This document shows, piece after piece, positions 19,033 through 29,582 of a DNA stretch of 64,000 nucleotides. Source of the DNA: Bartonella krasnovii. GTDB lineage: Bacteria; Pseudomonadota; Alphaproteobacteria; Rhizobiales; Rhizobiaceae. Positions within the stretch are counted from its first letter, which is position 1; each line of letters opens with the position of its first letter. Location: positions 186,001 through 250,000 of the forward strand of contig NZ_CP031844.2 of NCBI RefSeq assembly GCF_003606345.3, in the 5' to 3' direction. A program made the position numbers and the translations under genes. The notes below the pieces were generated by a model. The model was given only the letters and a program-made list of their open reading frames with translations, was not told the origin of the DNA and searched no databases.

Positions 19033-20364
19033 ATGGCTGACAAGAACCAGATTGAGAAAGCGGTTTCATTGGTTGAAGCGGCAAGGCGTTCTGGGGCGGA
19101 TGCTGCTGATGCTGTTATTGTTCATGCGCATTCCACCAGTGTATCTGTTCGTTTTGGGAAAGTCGAATCGACAGAAGCAGCTGAGAGCAATGATTTTACT
19201 CTAAGGGTTTTTGTTGGAAAAAAAGTAGCAAGTGTTTCTGCTAATTTAGCGTCTTATCCGCAAGAACTTGCAGAACGTGCTGTTGCAATGGCTAAAGCTT
19301 CTCCTGATAGTTTATTTGAAGGTTTGGCAGATAAAGAGTGTTTAGTTAAGAATCCTAAAGATCTTGATCTTTTTGATGATTTTGTACCTAGCAGTCATTT
19401 TTTAACAGAGGATGCTTTAAAAACAGAAGCAGCAGCTCTGGATGTTAAAGGCGTAAGCAATTCTGGCGGCGCTGCAACAGCGTATGGCCGTAGTGGTTTT
19501 ATTCTTGTGACCAGCGATGGTTTTTGTAGTGCCTATCGCTCCAGTTACTTTTCACGTTCTTGCAGTGCTCTTGCAGGGGAAGGGACACAGATGGAGCGGG
19601 ATTATGATTATACAACAGCTTTACATTTTTCTGATTTAGAGGAAGCAGAAACTGTGGGAAAGAATGCAGGGCTTGGTGCTGTTAAGCGTGTGGGGGCTGT
19701 TCGTGCAGCAACAGGAGGCGTTAATGTTATTTTTAATCCGCGTACAGCTCGCGGAATTGCAGGGCATATCGCTTCTATGGTCAATGGAGCTTCTGTGGCT
19801 CGTAAAACGAGTCTTTTACAGGACTTCTTAGGTACGCCAGTGATGAAGCCTAATGTTAATGTAACTGATCAGCCTTTGCGATTACGGGGAAATGCTTCTC
19901 ATCCTTTTGACGGAGAAGGGATAGAGGGGCAAACACTCAATATTATTGAAAATGGTATTTTAAAAAATTGGCTCCTTTCATCATCCACAGCACGTGAATT
20001 AGGGCTTAAAACCAATGGACACGGTGTGCGTTCGGGGTCATTGGTGCAGCCGACAAGTACAAATTTTGCTATTGAACCGGGTTTAGCATCGCCTTGCGAT
20101 ATGATAAAAGATTTAGGAAATGGATTTTATGTGACAGAATTATTCGGCCATGGCATTGATTTTATTACTGGTCAGTATAGTCGGGGTGCTTCTGGTTTTT
20201 GGATTGAAAATGGTGAAATTGCTTATCCAGTGAGTGAAGTAACACTAGGTTCTGATTTGCTCCATATGTTAGCACATTTAACACCTGCCAATGATATTGA
20301 TCGGCGTTATGGGACAGCGGCTCCAACATTGTTAATTGAAGGAATGACACTTGCAGGAAAATAA
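19033..20364 (+). CDS. pmbA: TldD/PmbA family metalloprotease subunit
   Basis: 443 residues, the PmbA (TldE) member of the TldD/TldE pair, which in E. coli forms a heterodimeric protease that matures microcin B17 and degrades CcdA. PmbA-type features are the N-terminal EAARRSGADAADAVIVHAHS, the central VIFNPRTARGIAGHIASMVN and the C-terminal LFGHGIDFITGQYSRGASG followed by FWIENGEI. PmbA lacks the HExxxH zinc motif, which belongs to TldD; none is seen here, as expected. The start is ATG 19033 after GGGAGTCT. The next gene overlaps its 3' end by 14 bases, so the two form an operon. Confidence 0.93.
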   Translation: MADKNQIEKAVSLVEAARRSGADAADAVIVHAHSTSVSVRFGKVESTEAAESNDFTLRVFVGKKVASVSANLASYPQELAERAVAMAKASPDSLFEGLADKECLVKNPKDLDLFDDFVPSSHFLTEDALKTEAAALDVKGVSNSGGAATAYGRSGFILVTSDGFCSAYRSSYFSRSCSALAGEGTQMERDYDYTTALHFSDLEEAETVGKNAGLGAVKRVGAVRAATGGVNVIFNPRTARGIAGHIASMVNGASVARKTSLLQDFLGTPVMKPNVNVTDQPLRLRGNASHPFDGEGIEGQTLNIIENGILKNWLLSSSTARELGLKTNGHGVRSGSLVQPTSTNFAIEPGLASPCDMIKDLGNGFYVTELFGHGIDFITGQYSRGASGFWIENGEIAYPVSEVTLGSDLLHMLAHLTPANDIDRRYGTAAPTLLIEGMTLAGK

Positions 20365-21154
20365 CACGCATCATTCTTCAGATTTAAATCTTTTGCGTGA
20401 GGTTTGTCGAGAGGCAGGAGATTTAGCAATGCGGTATTTTGGATGCACGTTGGATGTTTGGATGAAAGAGGGGAATTCACCGGTCAGTGAGGCAGATTTT
20501 GCTGTTGATCATTTTTTGAAAGAGAAGCTTCTTGGGGCACGTCCAAATTATGGATGGATTTCAGAAGAAACAAAAGATAATCGAGAACAAAAAAGTTATG
20601 AGCGCTCCTTTGTGGTTGACCCTATTGATGGAACACGAGGTTTTCTTTCTGGCAGTCCTTATTGGTGTATTTCGGTTGCTATTATTGAGAATGGTCGTCC
20701 TATTGTGGGTGTTCTACAATGTCCGGCTCAAGGAGATGTTTATGCAGCTGTCACGGGTGGAGGGGCAACATTAAATGAGATAAAACTTCCTCGTTTAGCC
20801 TTTCAGGCTCATCGAAAATATAAAATTTCGCTTGATAAATCGCTCGCACAAAAATTACCCGATGATTTTCTCAATCGAGTCAGTCTTTATCATTATCTTC
20901 CCTCTCTTGCTTATCGTATTGTTCTTGTTGCTCAAGACGAGATCGATATTGTATTAGTTCGTCCGAATTGTCATGAGTGGGATATTGCTGCGGCTGATCT
21001 TATTTTGCAGGAGTGTGGGGGGCGTTTTTTATCGCTTGATGCTCCTTTATTATTTTACGGAGTTGAACCTTATCAATATGGACTTTTAATTGCTGGTAAA
21101 AATAATTGCTGTCAGGATATGATAGATGTTGTTCATCAAGCAAAGTTAGTTTAA
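20351..21154 (+). CDS. cysQ: Inositol monophosphatase-family phosphatase, probably 3'(2'),5'-bisphosphate nucleotidase
   Basis: 267 residues of the Mg-dependent, Li-sensitive phosphatase superfamily. Metal-binding motifs: GWISEETKDN (motif I Glu) near residue 61, VVDPIDGTRGFLSGSPYWCI (residues 87-106) and EWDIAAADLILQECGG (residues 208-223). The start overlaps pmbA by 14 bases. CysQ recycles adenosine 3',5'-bisphosphate from sulfur metabolism. An inositol-1-phosphatase (SuhB) role cannot be excluded from sequence alone, but the genomic neighbourhood (pmbA, DUF4170, waaA) is the one in which rhizobial cysQ-like genes are usually annotated. Confidence 0.85.
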   Translation: MQENNTHHSSDLNLLREVCREAGDLAMRYFGCTLDVWMKEGNSPVSEADFAVDHFLKEKLLGARPNYGWISEETKDNREQKSYERSFVVDPIDGTRGFLSGSPYWCISVAIIENGRPIVGVLQCPAQGDVYAAVTGGGATLNEIKLPRLAFQAHRKYKISLDKSLAQKLPDDFLNRVSLYHYLPSLAYRIVLVAQDEIDIVLVRPNCHEWDIAAADLILQECGGRFLSLDAPLLFYGVEPYQYGLLIAGKNNCCQDMIDVVHQAKLV

Positions 21155-21200
21155 TCACATAAAATCACGCTAAAATTATCTGAGTGATATGGAGGCACAT

Positions 21201-21446
21201 ATGACCAAAACCAATAAAAAAAAGCAATATTTACACCTTGTATTTGGTGGTGAATTAAAAAATCTTAAGAGTAATCAATTTAAGAATCCTGATGATTTAG
21301 ATGTGGTTGGTATTTTTTCAAGTTATCAATCCGCTAAAGAAGCATGGCAGGCAAAGGCACAAAGCAGTGTAGATAATGCGTTACAACGTTATTACATCGT
21401 GGATTTACATCAGTTTTTTGATACTGAAACAGGCGATGCAGAATAA
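21201..21446 (+). CDS. DUF4170 family small protein
   Basis: 81 residues from ATG 21201; the GGAGG at 21191-21195 favours this start over ATG 21189, which overlaps it. The sequence YLHLVFGGELKNL, then DVVGIFSSYQSAKEAWQAKA and QRYYIVDLHQFF, matches the short alphaproteobacterial DUF4170 family. Function unknown. The fold looks like a small alpha/beta protein, with no signal peptide or membrane segment. It follows the phosphatase on the same strand, and in Rhizobiales it is usually next to waaA, as here. Confidence 0.85.
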   Translation: MTKTNKKKQYLHLVFGGELKNLKSNQFKNPDDLDVVGIFSSYQSAKEAWQAKAQSSVDNALQRYYIVDLHQFFDTETGDAE

Positions 21447-22672
21447 AGCTTGAATATTTGGTCATTATATCTGCTATCTTATATTCGTTTATCGTGCTCT
21501 CTCAGAGGCGTGTCCTTTAAGAAAAATAAAATACCATAGAAGAAAATGCTACTACTATTGTAACTCATATGATTTCTTAAGAAAATATTTCTCAAGGCGT
21601 CAAATCTATTTCATAGTGGTATTCGCGCAAGGGATAAATCTGTATATATATATCACTATCTTTTACGCTTAAAATATGAACAAATATGCAAGTTTTCATC
21701 TTTGTACATTTTGTCAAAATATTAGAATAAACTTTCGCACTTGGGATAGGGCATAAGAGGCATGCTTACTTCTTTTTTAAGTATTTTTTATCTATGCTCC
21801 CTCTATCTGTGGTGCGTAAGTAAAAGGTTTTGATTGCTTCAATATAAGGGGGCTGTAAATAATTGAAGGGCAAGTAACGCAATGGCAAATCATTATACAT
21901 CAATATACTACCTAATTATACGAATATCGTGTGATTAAATTTCTAAATTCAATGTCAGAGTGCGTAAAAGAATTCAAAAAAGAGGTGGTATGTTTAAGTG
22001 CCTTTGGTAAAATATAGCATTTACAGATGACAAGATGGTTTGCACAGGTTTTTATTGTGAAAGCAATGAGGTTATTCCTTTATTTATAAGATAGATTTAG
22101 ATGACAATTGCAAAGGCACAAAGGCGCGTGTTACTCATTTGTTATCGCTTTTTTTACATAAGCAGTATTGTCTCGGAATTTTTTGTTCTCAAGTTGAAAT
22201 TTTTTTCTCTATTTTTCTTGATTGTGCAAAGATAAATATAGAATTTATAAAACAGTGTAAGCGTAACATGATTGTCATTGGAATAGAAAGTGTACAGCAT
22301 GTCATGTTTATAAAAAAGTTTGAGTATTATTAACGTGTGAAATGCCTTTAAATCTGAGAAAAAATATAGCTATGAATGTGGATATTTCATATGGAAGAAT
22401 GAAGAAAGCTGGAAAAAGACATTGTATAGTCAATGGCTTACCTATTCTATTGTATTTTGTATATATGCTATTCTTATAGGAAAATTAAAAAAGATGGGGA
22501 TAAAATTATGTTCCTTTTCTCTTTGTGTCTTTAATTTTTTCATAGGAGAAATGTTTTTATCCAAGATACGGATAGCTTTAAAAAAATATGGATGTAAACC
22601 AATAGTGTTGATAAATTTTTTAATAAAATAAGCCTATAGATATCTCAAAACAGCTAAATGAGGTGATGTTAA
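21447..22672. other. Long gap before waaA, with a family A repeat copy
   Basis: 21560-21930 is a fairly complete copy of repeat family A (AAAATATTTCTCAAGGCGTC, CATAAGAGGCATGCTTA, TGGTGCGTAAGTAAAAGG, TTTTGATTGCTTCAATA, CATTATACATCAATA). The rest holds short frames only. In related Rhizobiales a lysophospholipid acyltransferase (DUF374) gene often stands between the DUF4170 gene and waaA; a 69-codon frame at 22422-22631 with one hydrophobic segment lies there, but I cannot show that it is a remnant of that gene. Confidence 0.45.
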
Positions 22673-23995
22673 ATGGTAGAATTAAAGGCACATGTGGCTC
22701 TTTTAACCTATCGGGTGATTGGCTTTTGCTTATATCCTGTTATCCCTTTTTATTTGTTTTTTCGTGCTATTCGTGGAAAAGAAGAGTGGTGTCGCAAAAA
22801 AGAGCGTTTAGGTAAAAGCTCCCTTCTACGTCCTCAAGGTTCATTAGTTTGGTTGCATGCAGCAAGTGTGGGAGAAACACTTGCGCTTGTTCCACTTATT
22901 AATCATATTTTATCATTAAAAATAAATGTGTTATTGACAACGGGGACGGTAACATCTTCTTCTCTTGTAAGAAAACATTTTGGGAATCAATTGATTCATC
23001 AATATGCGCCTTTGGACTTAGATTTTGTCGTGCGGCGTTTTATTCGTCATTGGAAGCCTGATCTTGTTTTGGTTTGTGAATCAGAAATTTGGCCTCTGCG
23101 TATTAAAGAACTAGCCAAAATGCGTATTCCGCAGATTCTTGTTAATGCCCATATGTCTGAACGTTCTTTTAAAGCGTGGCAAAAACGACGCGTTTTTGCC
23201 AAACATATTTTTAAGGATATTGATTTGGCGATTAGTCAAAACGAAAGAGATGTCGTTTATTACCATACACTTGGCGTAAAATCTGTTATGTTTTCTGGTA
23301 ATCTCAAGGCTGATGTTTTTCTTGTTGAGGATCAAGCATTGCTTGCACGTTACCGTAATGCTATCGGAAACCGTCCAGTTTGGGCCGCTATTTCAACACA
23401 TGAAGGGGAAGAAGAAATAGCTTTTGAGGTTCATAAGATTGTTAAAAATTATTTGCCAGATTTATTGACAATTATTGTACCACGTCATCCTGAACGTGTA
23501 GAAGATCTTATCAAAAAATGTGATAATCAGAGTTTACGTTTTATTCGGAGAAGCAGAAATGCTATTCCAGATATGAATACCGACATTTTATGGGGAGATA
23601 CGATTGGAGAAATGGGACTTTTTCTTCGTTTATCGAAAGTTTCTTTTGTTGGTAAGTCGTTATGTGAAAAGGGGGGACATAATCCATTGGAATTGGCTTT
23701 GCTGGATTCTGCTATTTTAACGGGACCTCATGTTTCAAATTTTCAAGAGATGTTCGAACAATTTTTAACGCGTGATGCAGCATATACGGTTCAAGATACA
23801 AAACAGCTTGCAATTCAAGTGTATAAACTTTTAACAAATGAAATATTGCGAAAAGAAATGGTTGATAAGGCTCATGAGGTCGCAAAGGGTATGGCAGGTG
23901 CGCTTGATCGTACATTAAAGATTTTAGATCCATTTTTACAACCCCTTGTCATACAAACAGGTTTACGTCAGCGTCAGGGTGGATATGCATATTAA
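22673..23995 (+). CDS. waaA: 3-deoxy-D-manno-octulosonic acid (Kdo) transferase
   Basis: 440 residues. A membrane-anchored GT-B glycosyltransferase at the inner membrane that adds Kdo from CMP-Kdo to lipid IVA. An N-terminal hydrophobic anchor ([19 protein letters not shown]) is followed by the acceptor domain with [17 protein letters not shown] (residues 59-75) and [20 protein letters not shown]. The C-terminal donor domain contains [45 protein letters not shown] and [16 protein letters not shown] precedes the ATG. The stop overlaps the start of lpxK, giving a two-gene LPS core/lipid A operon. Whether it adds one or two Kdo cannot be read from sequence. Confidence 0.95.
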   Translation: MVELKAHVALLTYRVIGFCLYPVIPFYLFFRAIRGKEEWCRKKERLGKSSLLRPQGSLVWLHAASVGETLALVPLINHILSLKINVLLTTGTVTSSSLVRKHFGNQLIHQYAPLDLDFVVRRFIRHWKPDLVLVCESEIWPLRIKELAKMRIPQILVNAHMSERSFKAWQKRRVFAKHIFKDIDLAISQNERDVVYYHTLGVKSVMFSGNLKADVFLVEDQALLARYRNAIGNRPVWAAISTHEGEEEIAFEVHKIVKNYLPDLLTIIVPRHPERVEDLIKKCDNQSLRFIRRSRNAIPDMNTDILWGDTIGEMGLFLRLSKVSFVGKSLCEKGGHNPLELALLDSAILTGPHVSNFQEMFEQFLTRDAAYTVQDTKQLAIQVYKLLTNEILRKEMVDKAHEVAKGMAGALDRTLKILDPFLQPLVIQTGLRQRQGGYAY

Positions 23996-25025
23996 CGCCC
24001 CTCATTTTTGGTGGAAAAATAAAAGCTTTTTGCGTTTTTTATTAGCTCCAATTTCATGGGGATATGGTTATTTTGCACATCGTTTTATGGCAAGACAGCC
24101 TCCCGTGATTGATCTTCCGGTTTTATGTATTGGAAATTTTACATGCGGTGGTACGGGTAAAACACCAGTTGTTATTGCTTTTGCCAAAGTAGCTAAAGAA
24201 CTTGGTTTTGTTCCTGGCGTTGTATCACGTGGTTATGGTGGAGATGTCAAAGGAGTGCATCTTGTAAATGATAAAGATGACACTGCCCGCGATGTTGGAG
24301 ATGAAGCTCTTTTACTGGCACAGCATGCTTTTGTCGCTGTATCGGCTAATCGTTATGCTGCAGCACAACGGCTGAAAAAAGAGGGATGTAATCTTATTTT
24401 AATGGATGACGGTTTTCAAAGCCGCCGCCTTTATATGGATTATGCGTTACTTGTTGTTGATGCGATGCGTGGTTTGGGTAATGGAGCTGTCTTTCCAGCA
24501 GGACCTTTACGTGTCCCATTAAAAACGCAATTTTCTTTTATGGATAGCGTTTTATTGATTGGTCACCAAGATGGAAGTGACAATGTTGTTTTTCTTGTTG
24601 CGCAGACTGGAAAGCCTTTGCATCGTGCTCATCTTAAGGCAATTGCTTCTGATGAGGTTTCAGGAAAGTCATTTTTAGCATTTGCAGGGATTGGTAATCC
24701 AGATAAATTTTTTCAATCCATTAAAGAATTGTCTGGTCATGTGGTACAAACTTATACCTATCCAGATCACTATTTTTTCACTGATAAAAATTTAACAAGC
24801 CTTGTACAAAAAGCTCAAACGCACAATTTATGGCTAGCGACAACAGCTAAAGATTATATCCGTATACAGACAATTCATACGCAAAAAGATTTGAAAAATC
24901 TCATTGTTTTTGATGTAGAAGTTGATTTTCTGCAAAAGGATTTCTGTCGCATACTCCTTGAGGAGGTCATAACCCGCTTTAGAAAACGTTCCTATGAATT
25001 TTCCTATCAGAAGGGCAAAGGCTAA
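23985..25025 (+). CDS. lpxK: Tetraacyldisaccharide 4'-kinase
   Basis: 346 residues. Phosphorylates the 4' position of the lipid A disaccharide to make lipid IVA at the inner membrane. ATG 23985 is chosen over a frame opening 39 bases upstream because it gives the family N-terminus (HINAPHFWW) and has AGGGTGG as ribosome binding site. An N-terminal hydrophobic helix is followed by the P-loop [13 protein letters not shown] (residues 50-62), [21 protein letters not shown] and [20 protein letters not shown], all LpxK hallmarks. It overlaps waaA by 11 bases. The product of LpxK is the substrate of WaaA, so the two genes encode successive steps. Confidence 0.96.
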   Translation: MHINAPHFWWKNKSFLRFLLAPISWGYGYFAHRFMARQPPVIDLPVLCIGNFTCGGTGKTPVVIAFAKVAKELGFVPGVVSRGYGGDVKGVHLVNDKDDTARDVGDEALLLAQHAFVAVSANRYAAAQRLKKEGCNLILMDDGFQSRRLYMDYALLVVDAMRGLGNGAVFPAGPLRVPLKTQFSFMDSVLLIGHQDGSDNVVFLVAQTGKPLHRAHLKAIASDEVSGKSFLAFAGIGNPDKFFQSIKELSGHVVQTYTYPDHYFFTDKNLTSLVQKAQTHNLWLATTAKDYIRIQTIHTQKDLKNLIVFDVEVDFLQKDFCRILLEEVITRFRKRSYEFSYQKGKG

Positions 25026-25044
25026 GTTTATAGCTTTTAAGGGG

Positions 25045-25281
25045 CTATTCTTTTTGTGTTTTTAACAATTGCTTGAGGTATGGGTTGCATTCAAGTTCAC
25101 GGTGATAGGAAATTTCACAACTAGCATATGCTTCTTGGCGGTGATGATTCCAATATTTTAAATCATCTATAGGGATTTTTTGCCCGCTAACGGCACAAAT
25201 GGTATAGGTCCCATATTCCACAATGTCATATCCATTATTAGAATAACGGACTTTTGCTTCGCGTTCACCATTGGAAAACAT
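25045..25281 (-). CDS. DUF2093 family small protein
   Basis: 78 residues. The motif set RYSNNGYDIVEYGTYTICAV followed by SGQKIPIDDLKYWNHHRQEA is the DUF2093 signature of Alphaproteobacteria (Y-G-CAVSG-IP-L-YW-QEAY). One Cys in ICAVSGQ and another in ASCEIS; no full zinc motif. Function unknown, cytoplasmic by appearance. It lies tail to tail with lpxK and upstream of it on the minus strand is mutL's 3' end. The position between lpxK and mutL is usual in Rhizobiales. Confidence 0.88.
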   Translation of the reverse strand: MFSNGEREAKVRYSNNGYDIVEYGTYTICAVSGQKIPIDDLKYWNHHRQEAYASCEISYHRELECNPYLKQLLKTQKE

Positions 25282-25388
25282 TTTAGTTCCTTTTTATTTG
25301 ACAGTATTATTCAAAAAAATGCCATAAGATATATTATAAAGTCGAGAGTTAATTAAAAAATATTTTTTTTGTCAAAATGGTTAAGCAT

Positions 25389-27239
25389 TTATTTTCTGCC
25401 AAAAAGCCGTTCTATATCTGCTAATTTAAGTTCAATATAAGTAGGGCGTCCATGATTACACGTACTTGTATTGGGTGTTGCCTCCATTTGCCGTAACAGT
25501 GCGTTCATTTCTTCGGGATGTAAAAGGCGTCCTGACCGTATTGAGCCGTGACAAGCCATCGTTGCGGCAACATAATTAAGCATTGCTTTTAAATTGTTTG
25601 TTGTATCATACTCAGCAGCTTCATCAGCAAGATCTTTAATAAGGGCTTGCACGTTGATCTCTCCTAACATAGAAGGTGTTTCGCGTACAAGAATTGCACC
25701 AGGTCCAAATGGTTCTATTCCTAATCCAAATTTTTGCAAAGCATCTTTGTGCGTTAAGAGGCATGTTGCATCCTCTTCAGAGAGTTCTACAATTTCAGGA
25801 ATCAGTAATAATTGTGAAGGAAGTGGTTTGGTATAAATGGCATTTTTAAGTGCTTCATAAACCAATCGTTCGTGCGCAGCATGCTGATCGACAATGATCA
25901 AACTATCTTGAGTTTGGGCGATAATGTAGTTTTTATGGATTTGTGCTCTGGCTGCACCTAGAGGATAAGATAACTCTTCTGATGAAGGTATAGTGCTTGG
26001 GTAGGTAGCACCACTTGGTGTATTTAAGCCCTCTATAATAGGCGTGGCATCTTCTTTTAAACCAAAAGAGCTGGTATTCTCCAATGGTTTGTGAATCATT
26101 GAAGCGGCGGCAAAATGATGAGACTGCGGGCTATAAGAAGGGGATTGGTGAGCGTTTTTTAAATTGCCTAATGGTTGTTGTATCAACGGCTTTTGTGTTT
26201 GAAAAGCTGTAAGCATTGCTTCAGAACGAGTTGAAGTCGGACGAATACCAGATTGCTGCAATGCTTCACGAATTGCTCCAACGATTAAACCACGAATTAA
26301 TCCTGGATCACGGAATCTCACATCAGCTTTGGCTGGATGAACATTAACATCGACCTCGGTAGGAGGAAGATCAATAAAAAGAATAGCGACAGGATAACGA
26401 TCCCGTGTCATGACATCAGCGTAAGCACCTCGAATTGCTCCCCATAGAAATTTATCACGCACCGGACGTCCATTAACATAAGCAAATTGATGAAGACTAT
26501 TATTTCGGTTGAAAGATGGCAAACAAGCAAACCCCGTTAAGCGTACGGATTCGCGTTCAGCATTCAGTGCAATACTGTTAGGGGCAAATTCTTTTCCCAT
26601 AATTTGGGTAATACGTTGTAATTGTCCTTGAGTATTATTTTCTGTCGCAAACAGTTCCATAGATGTTCTGTCTAGTCCTGAAAGAGAAAAACGGATATGT
26701 GGGAATGCGATAGCAATTCGCTTAATCATATCATTAATAGCATTTGTTTCAGCCCGATCAGTTTTCATAAATTTTAACCGTGCAGGCGTGACAAAGAAAA
26801 GATCTCGAACTTCAACAATTGTTCCCAGATTTGCAGCAGCTGGTTTGGGTCCTATAATTTTTCCTGCAGTCACGGAAATTTCAGCAGCATTCTCAGCCTC
26901 TTTTGTCCGTGAAATGAGTTTGAGTTTAGCAACAGAACCAATAGAAGGGAGGGCTTCTCCTCTAAATCCAAGGAAACAGATATTGTGTACGTCATCGGTA
27001 ATCTTTGAGGTACAATGGCGAGAAACAGCTAAAGTTAACTGATCAGCAGAAATCCCACAACCATTATCACTTACCTTTATAAAATTTTTTCCACCATTTG
27101 CTGTAATAATTTCAATGCGTGTTGCACCGGCATCAATAGCATTTTCAACAAGTTCTTTAACGACATTTGCCGGTCGTTCAATAACTTCACCAGCGGCGAT
27201 TTGGTTAATAATATTTTCGCTAAGATGGCGTATAATCAT
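25389..27239 (-). CDS. mutL: DNA mismatch repair protein MutL
   Basis: 616 residues. The GHKL ATPase domain has [20 protein letters not shown] (residues 14-33), [10 protein letters not shown] and [19 protein letters not shown] variable linker at about 340-430 is rich in Pro, Ser and Gln. The C-terminal dimerisation domain carries [15 protein letters not shown], which fits the endonuclease motif DQHA(x)2E(x)4E, plus ACHGSIRSG and [11 protein letters not shown], the other metal-site motifs. So this MutL is probably a nicking endonuclease, as in bacteria without MutH. It is monocistronic on the minus strand, with DUF2093 downstream. Confidence 0.96.
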   Translation of the reverse strand: MIIRHLSENIINQIAAGEVIERPANVVKELVENAIDAGATRIEIITANGGKNFIKVSDNGCGISADQLTLAVSRHCTSKITDDVHNICFLGFRGEALPSIGSVAKLKLISRTKEAENAAEISVTAGKIIGPKPAAANLGTIVEVRDLFFVTPARLKFMKTDRAETNAINDMIKRIAIAFPHIRFSLSGLDRTSMELFATENNTQGQLQRITQIMGKEFAPNSIALNAERESVRLTGFACLPSFNRNNSLHQFAYVNGRPVRDKFLWGAIRGAYADVMTRDRYPVAILFIDLPPTEVDVNVHPAKADVRFRDPGLIRGLIVGAIREALQQSGIRPTSTRSEAMLTAFQTQKPLIQQPLGNLKNAHQSPSYSPQSHHFAAASMIHKPLENTSSFGLKEDATPIIEGLNTPSGATYPSTIPSSEELSYPLGAARAQIHKNYIIAQTQDSLIIVDQHAAHERLVYEALKNAIYTKPLPSQLLLIPEIVELSEEDATCLLTHKDALQKFGLGIEPFGPGAILVRETPSMLGEINVQALIKDLADEAAEYDTTNNLKAMLNYVAATMACHGSIRSGRLLHPEEMNALLRQMEATPNTSTCNHGRPTYIELKLADIERLFGRK

Positions 27240-27511
27240 ATAAATTCTAACAGGACTCTTAAGGGGGTTATAGAAAATTATGATAACATCATTTGTGTAA
27301 CATTCAAGAATGGGAAGGTATAAGATGTCTTATTTCTAAACGTTTCTTATTTTTTCAAGAGCGTATTATACTAAATGTTTTTCATTGTTCGAAATATCAA
27401 CAAATTACTTGGAAAAAATAGAAAAAATAATTTTTATCATCCTAAAATAACTTGCACCAATTTATCATCTAAGTCAAAAAAGAAACAGTGTAAAAAGGGA
27501 AGGCAACATAT

Positions 27512-28600
27512 ATGGCGCGTCTAAGCGGTATTTTAGCAGATAGAGATATACAAGCTTTGATTGATAATAACTTTCTGAAAGCGCACAGTCCGTTTGATAG
27601 GTCTCAAATACAACCAGCAAGCCTTGATCTTCGTTTAGGGGAGAAAGCTTATCGTATCCGTGCTTCCTTTATGCCGGGCCTTGAGGCAAAAGTTTTAGAT
27701 AAGCTTGAACGGTTAAAGTTGCATGAGTTTGATTTACGAGATGGCGCTGTTTTGGAAACAGGGTGTGTTTATATTGTTCCGCTTTTGGAAAGTTTGGCTT
27801 TACCAGAGTTTTTATCTGCTATTGCCAATCCCAAAAGCTCTACGGGACGATTAGATATTTTTACACGGGTCATTACGGATAATGCTCAAGAGTTTGATAA
27901 AATTTGTGCTGGTTACCATGGTCCGCTTTATTTGGAAATTAGCCCACGAACATTTCCGATTTTGGTGCGTACTGGCTCGCATTTATCACAGCTTCGATTT
28001 AGAAAAGGACAAAGTTATTTAAATGAAACTGAGCTGTATGCTTTACAAAGGCAAGAAACGCTGATATCGGATGATCTTCCTAATATTAGTGCTGGAGGTA
28101 TTGGACTTTCCATTAATTTAAAAGGAGACAAAAACGGGCTTATAGGCTATCGTGGTAAACATCATACAAGTGTTATTGATATTGATAAACGTGCCGCTGC
28201 CCGAATTTTAGATTTTTGGGAGCCTCTTTTTGATCGTGGTCAAAGGGAGCTGGTTCTTGATCCTGATGAGTTTTATATTTTAGTCTCACGAGAGTTTGTT
28301 CATGTGCCTCCGCTTTATGCCGCAGAAATGACCCCTTTTGATCCCTTAGTGGGTGAGTTTAGGGTACATTATGCAGGTTTTTTTGATCCAGGGTTTGGGC
28401 ATATGGAAGCGGGCGGTAAAGGAGCAAGAGCGGTTTTAGAAGTGCGGAGCCATGAAGTTCCTTTTATCTTAGAGCATGGTCAAATTATTGGTCGTTTGGT
28501 CTATGAGCATATGCTTAATCGACCATCAGCCCTTTATGGGCATGATGTTGGGTCACATTATCAAGCACAGGGTTTAAAATTGTCTAAGCATTTTAAATGA
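27512..28600 (+). CDS. dcd: 2'-deoxycytidine 5'-triphosphate deaminase, long alphaproteobacterial type
   Basis: 362 residues. A trimeric dUTPase-fold enzyme that deaminates dCTP to dUTP for dTMP synthesis. It belongs to the long form (about 360 residues) of Alphaproteobacteria, roughly a tandem of two dUTPase-like folds, against about 190 residues in E. coli Dcd. N-half: QIQPASLDLRLGEKAYRI, AIANPKSSTGRLDIFTRVI; C-half: FFDPGFGHMEAGGKGARAVL followed by EVRSHEVPFILEHGQIIGRL. AAGGGAAGG lies before the ATG. It stands alone and is divergent from mutL. Symbol dcd is by family; the paralogy to short Dcd is distant. Confidence 0.9.
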   Translation: MARLSGILADRDIQALIDNNFLKAHSPFDRSQIQPASLDLRLGEKAYRIRASFMPGLEAKVLDKLERLKLHEFDLRDGAVLETGCVYIVPLLESLALPEFLSAIANPKSSTGRLDIFTRVITDNAQEFDKICAGYHGPLYLEISPRTFPILVRTGSHLSQLRFRKGQSYLNETELYALQRQETLISDDLPNISAGGIGLSINLKGDKNGLIGYRGKHHTSVIDIDKRAAARILDFWEPLFDRGQRELVLDPDEFYILVSREFVHVPPLYAAEMTPFDPLVGEFRVHYAGFFDPGFGHMEAGGKGARAVLEVRSHEVPFILEHGQIIGRLVYEHMLNRPSALYGHDVGSHYQAQGLKLSKHFK

Positions 28601-29582
28601 GTTGAAAACGGTGAATTTTGATAAAATATATGTAGGAAATGTATTTTAAGTAAGAAAATGTTATTCTTCACAAAACCGGTACTAAACATTCTATTTTCAG
28701 TTTTAAAAGTCATAATAATTGCACTCTCATTTTAGAGGATATGAGAGACACTTTTACTTCTTTTTTAACAGTTTCTATCCATGAGAGGTTCGTTTTTGCT
28801 GAACAAAAGAATAATTTTGATTCTTACTCAATATGTCATGCATATATATTATGATAATAAATCGACCAGTTAATAAAATCCGATATAACAATAATGGATT
28901 CTGCTTTTAAAACAGACATGCAAGAATTAGATGCTTTTATTAACTTCATTTTCTAGAGCTTAAATATTTTATTCCGTATAGAACTGATCATTAAGAGCTA
29001 ATAATTAATTTTTACTACAATTCAGTAATAGTTTTTAATGAGGAATGTTCTAAATTTAGGAACTCATTTATAGTTATTGGCGGAGAATTATTAGAGAGGA
29101 AGCCCTTTTATTTCTATGAAGATTAAATTTTTTGATGTACGTCACAGATTTATTTCAAGTATGCATAAATACTTTATAGCTTTGGGAGAGGAGAAAATTA
29201 TCGTTTATACTTAATGAGTATAGACTTCATCTTATTATAAAAGATAGTATAAATAATCTTTAGAGGGAGAAATAACTTAAAATCATACCGAATCAAAGGG
29301 AGAAGCAATCACTTTTGAAGAGATACTTATTTACAGGAAGTGTAGTACTTCAATTGCACATGAATAATATATGAGTGAGTATATTATTGCTCCTATTCCG
29401 TACTGTGAGGTTTAAAATTTGGGACAGAGAAAGAAAGACGTTGTTTTTATCAATGAGTTTTTTTAGAAAGTTGCAATCTCTGTTACCTCTATCTATTCAA
29501 TAGAGCGTTTTAGGAAGATATCAAATAGGAGATTGGGGCTCTTATATTTTTTTAGGATGTCTTCTCTTTTTATTTAGGAACA
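28601..29582. other. Gene-free interval with a worn family A repeat
   Basis: 28690-28890 contains TAGAGGATATGAGAGACAC, TTTTACTTCTTTTTTAACAG plus TTTCTATCCATG, a TTTTGATTCTTACTCAATA-like block and GATAATAAATCGAC, matching family A copies at 1 and 21740 in order. The rest shows stops in every frame and no readable gene remnant. Confidence 0.45.

Noticed and set aside
22139..22631. Two short hydrophobic frames before waaA as genes
   Set aside because: AT-driven Phe, Ile and Lys content and no clear ribosome binding site; a lost acyltransferase gene was considered but no motif could be shown.
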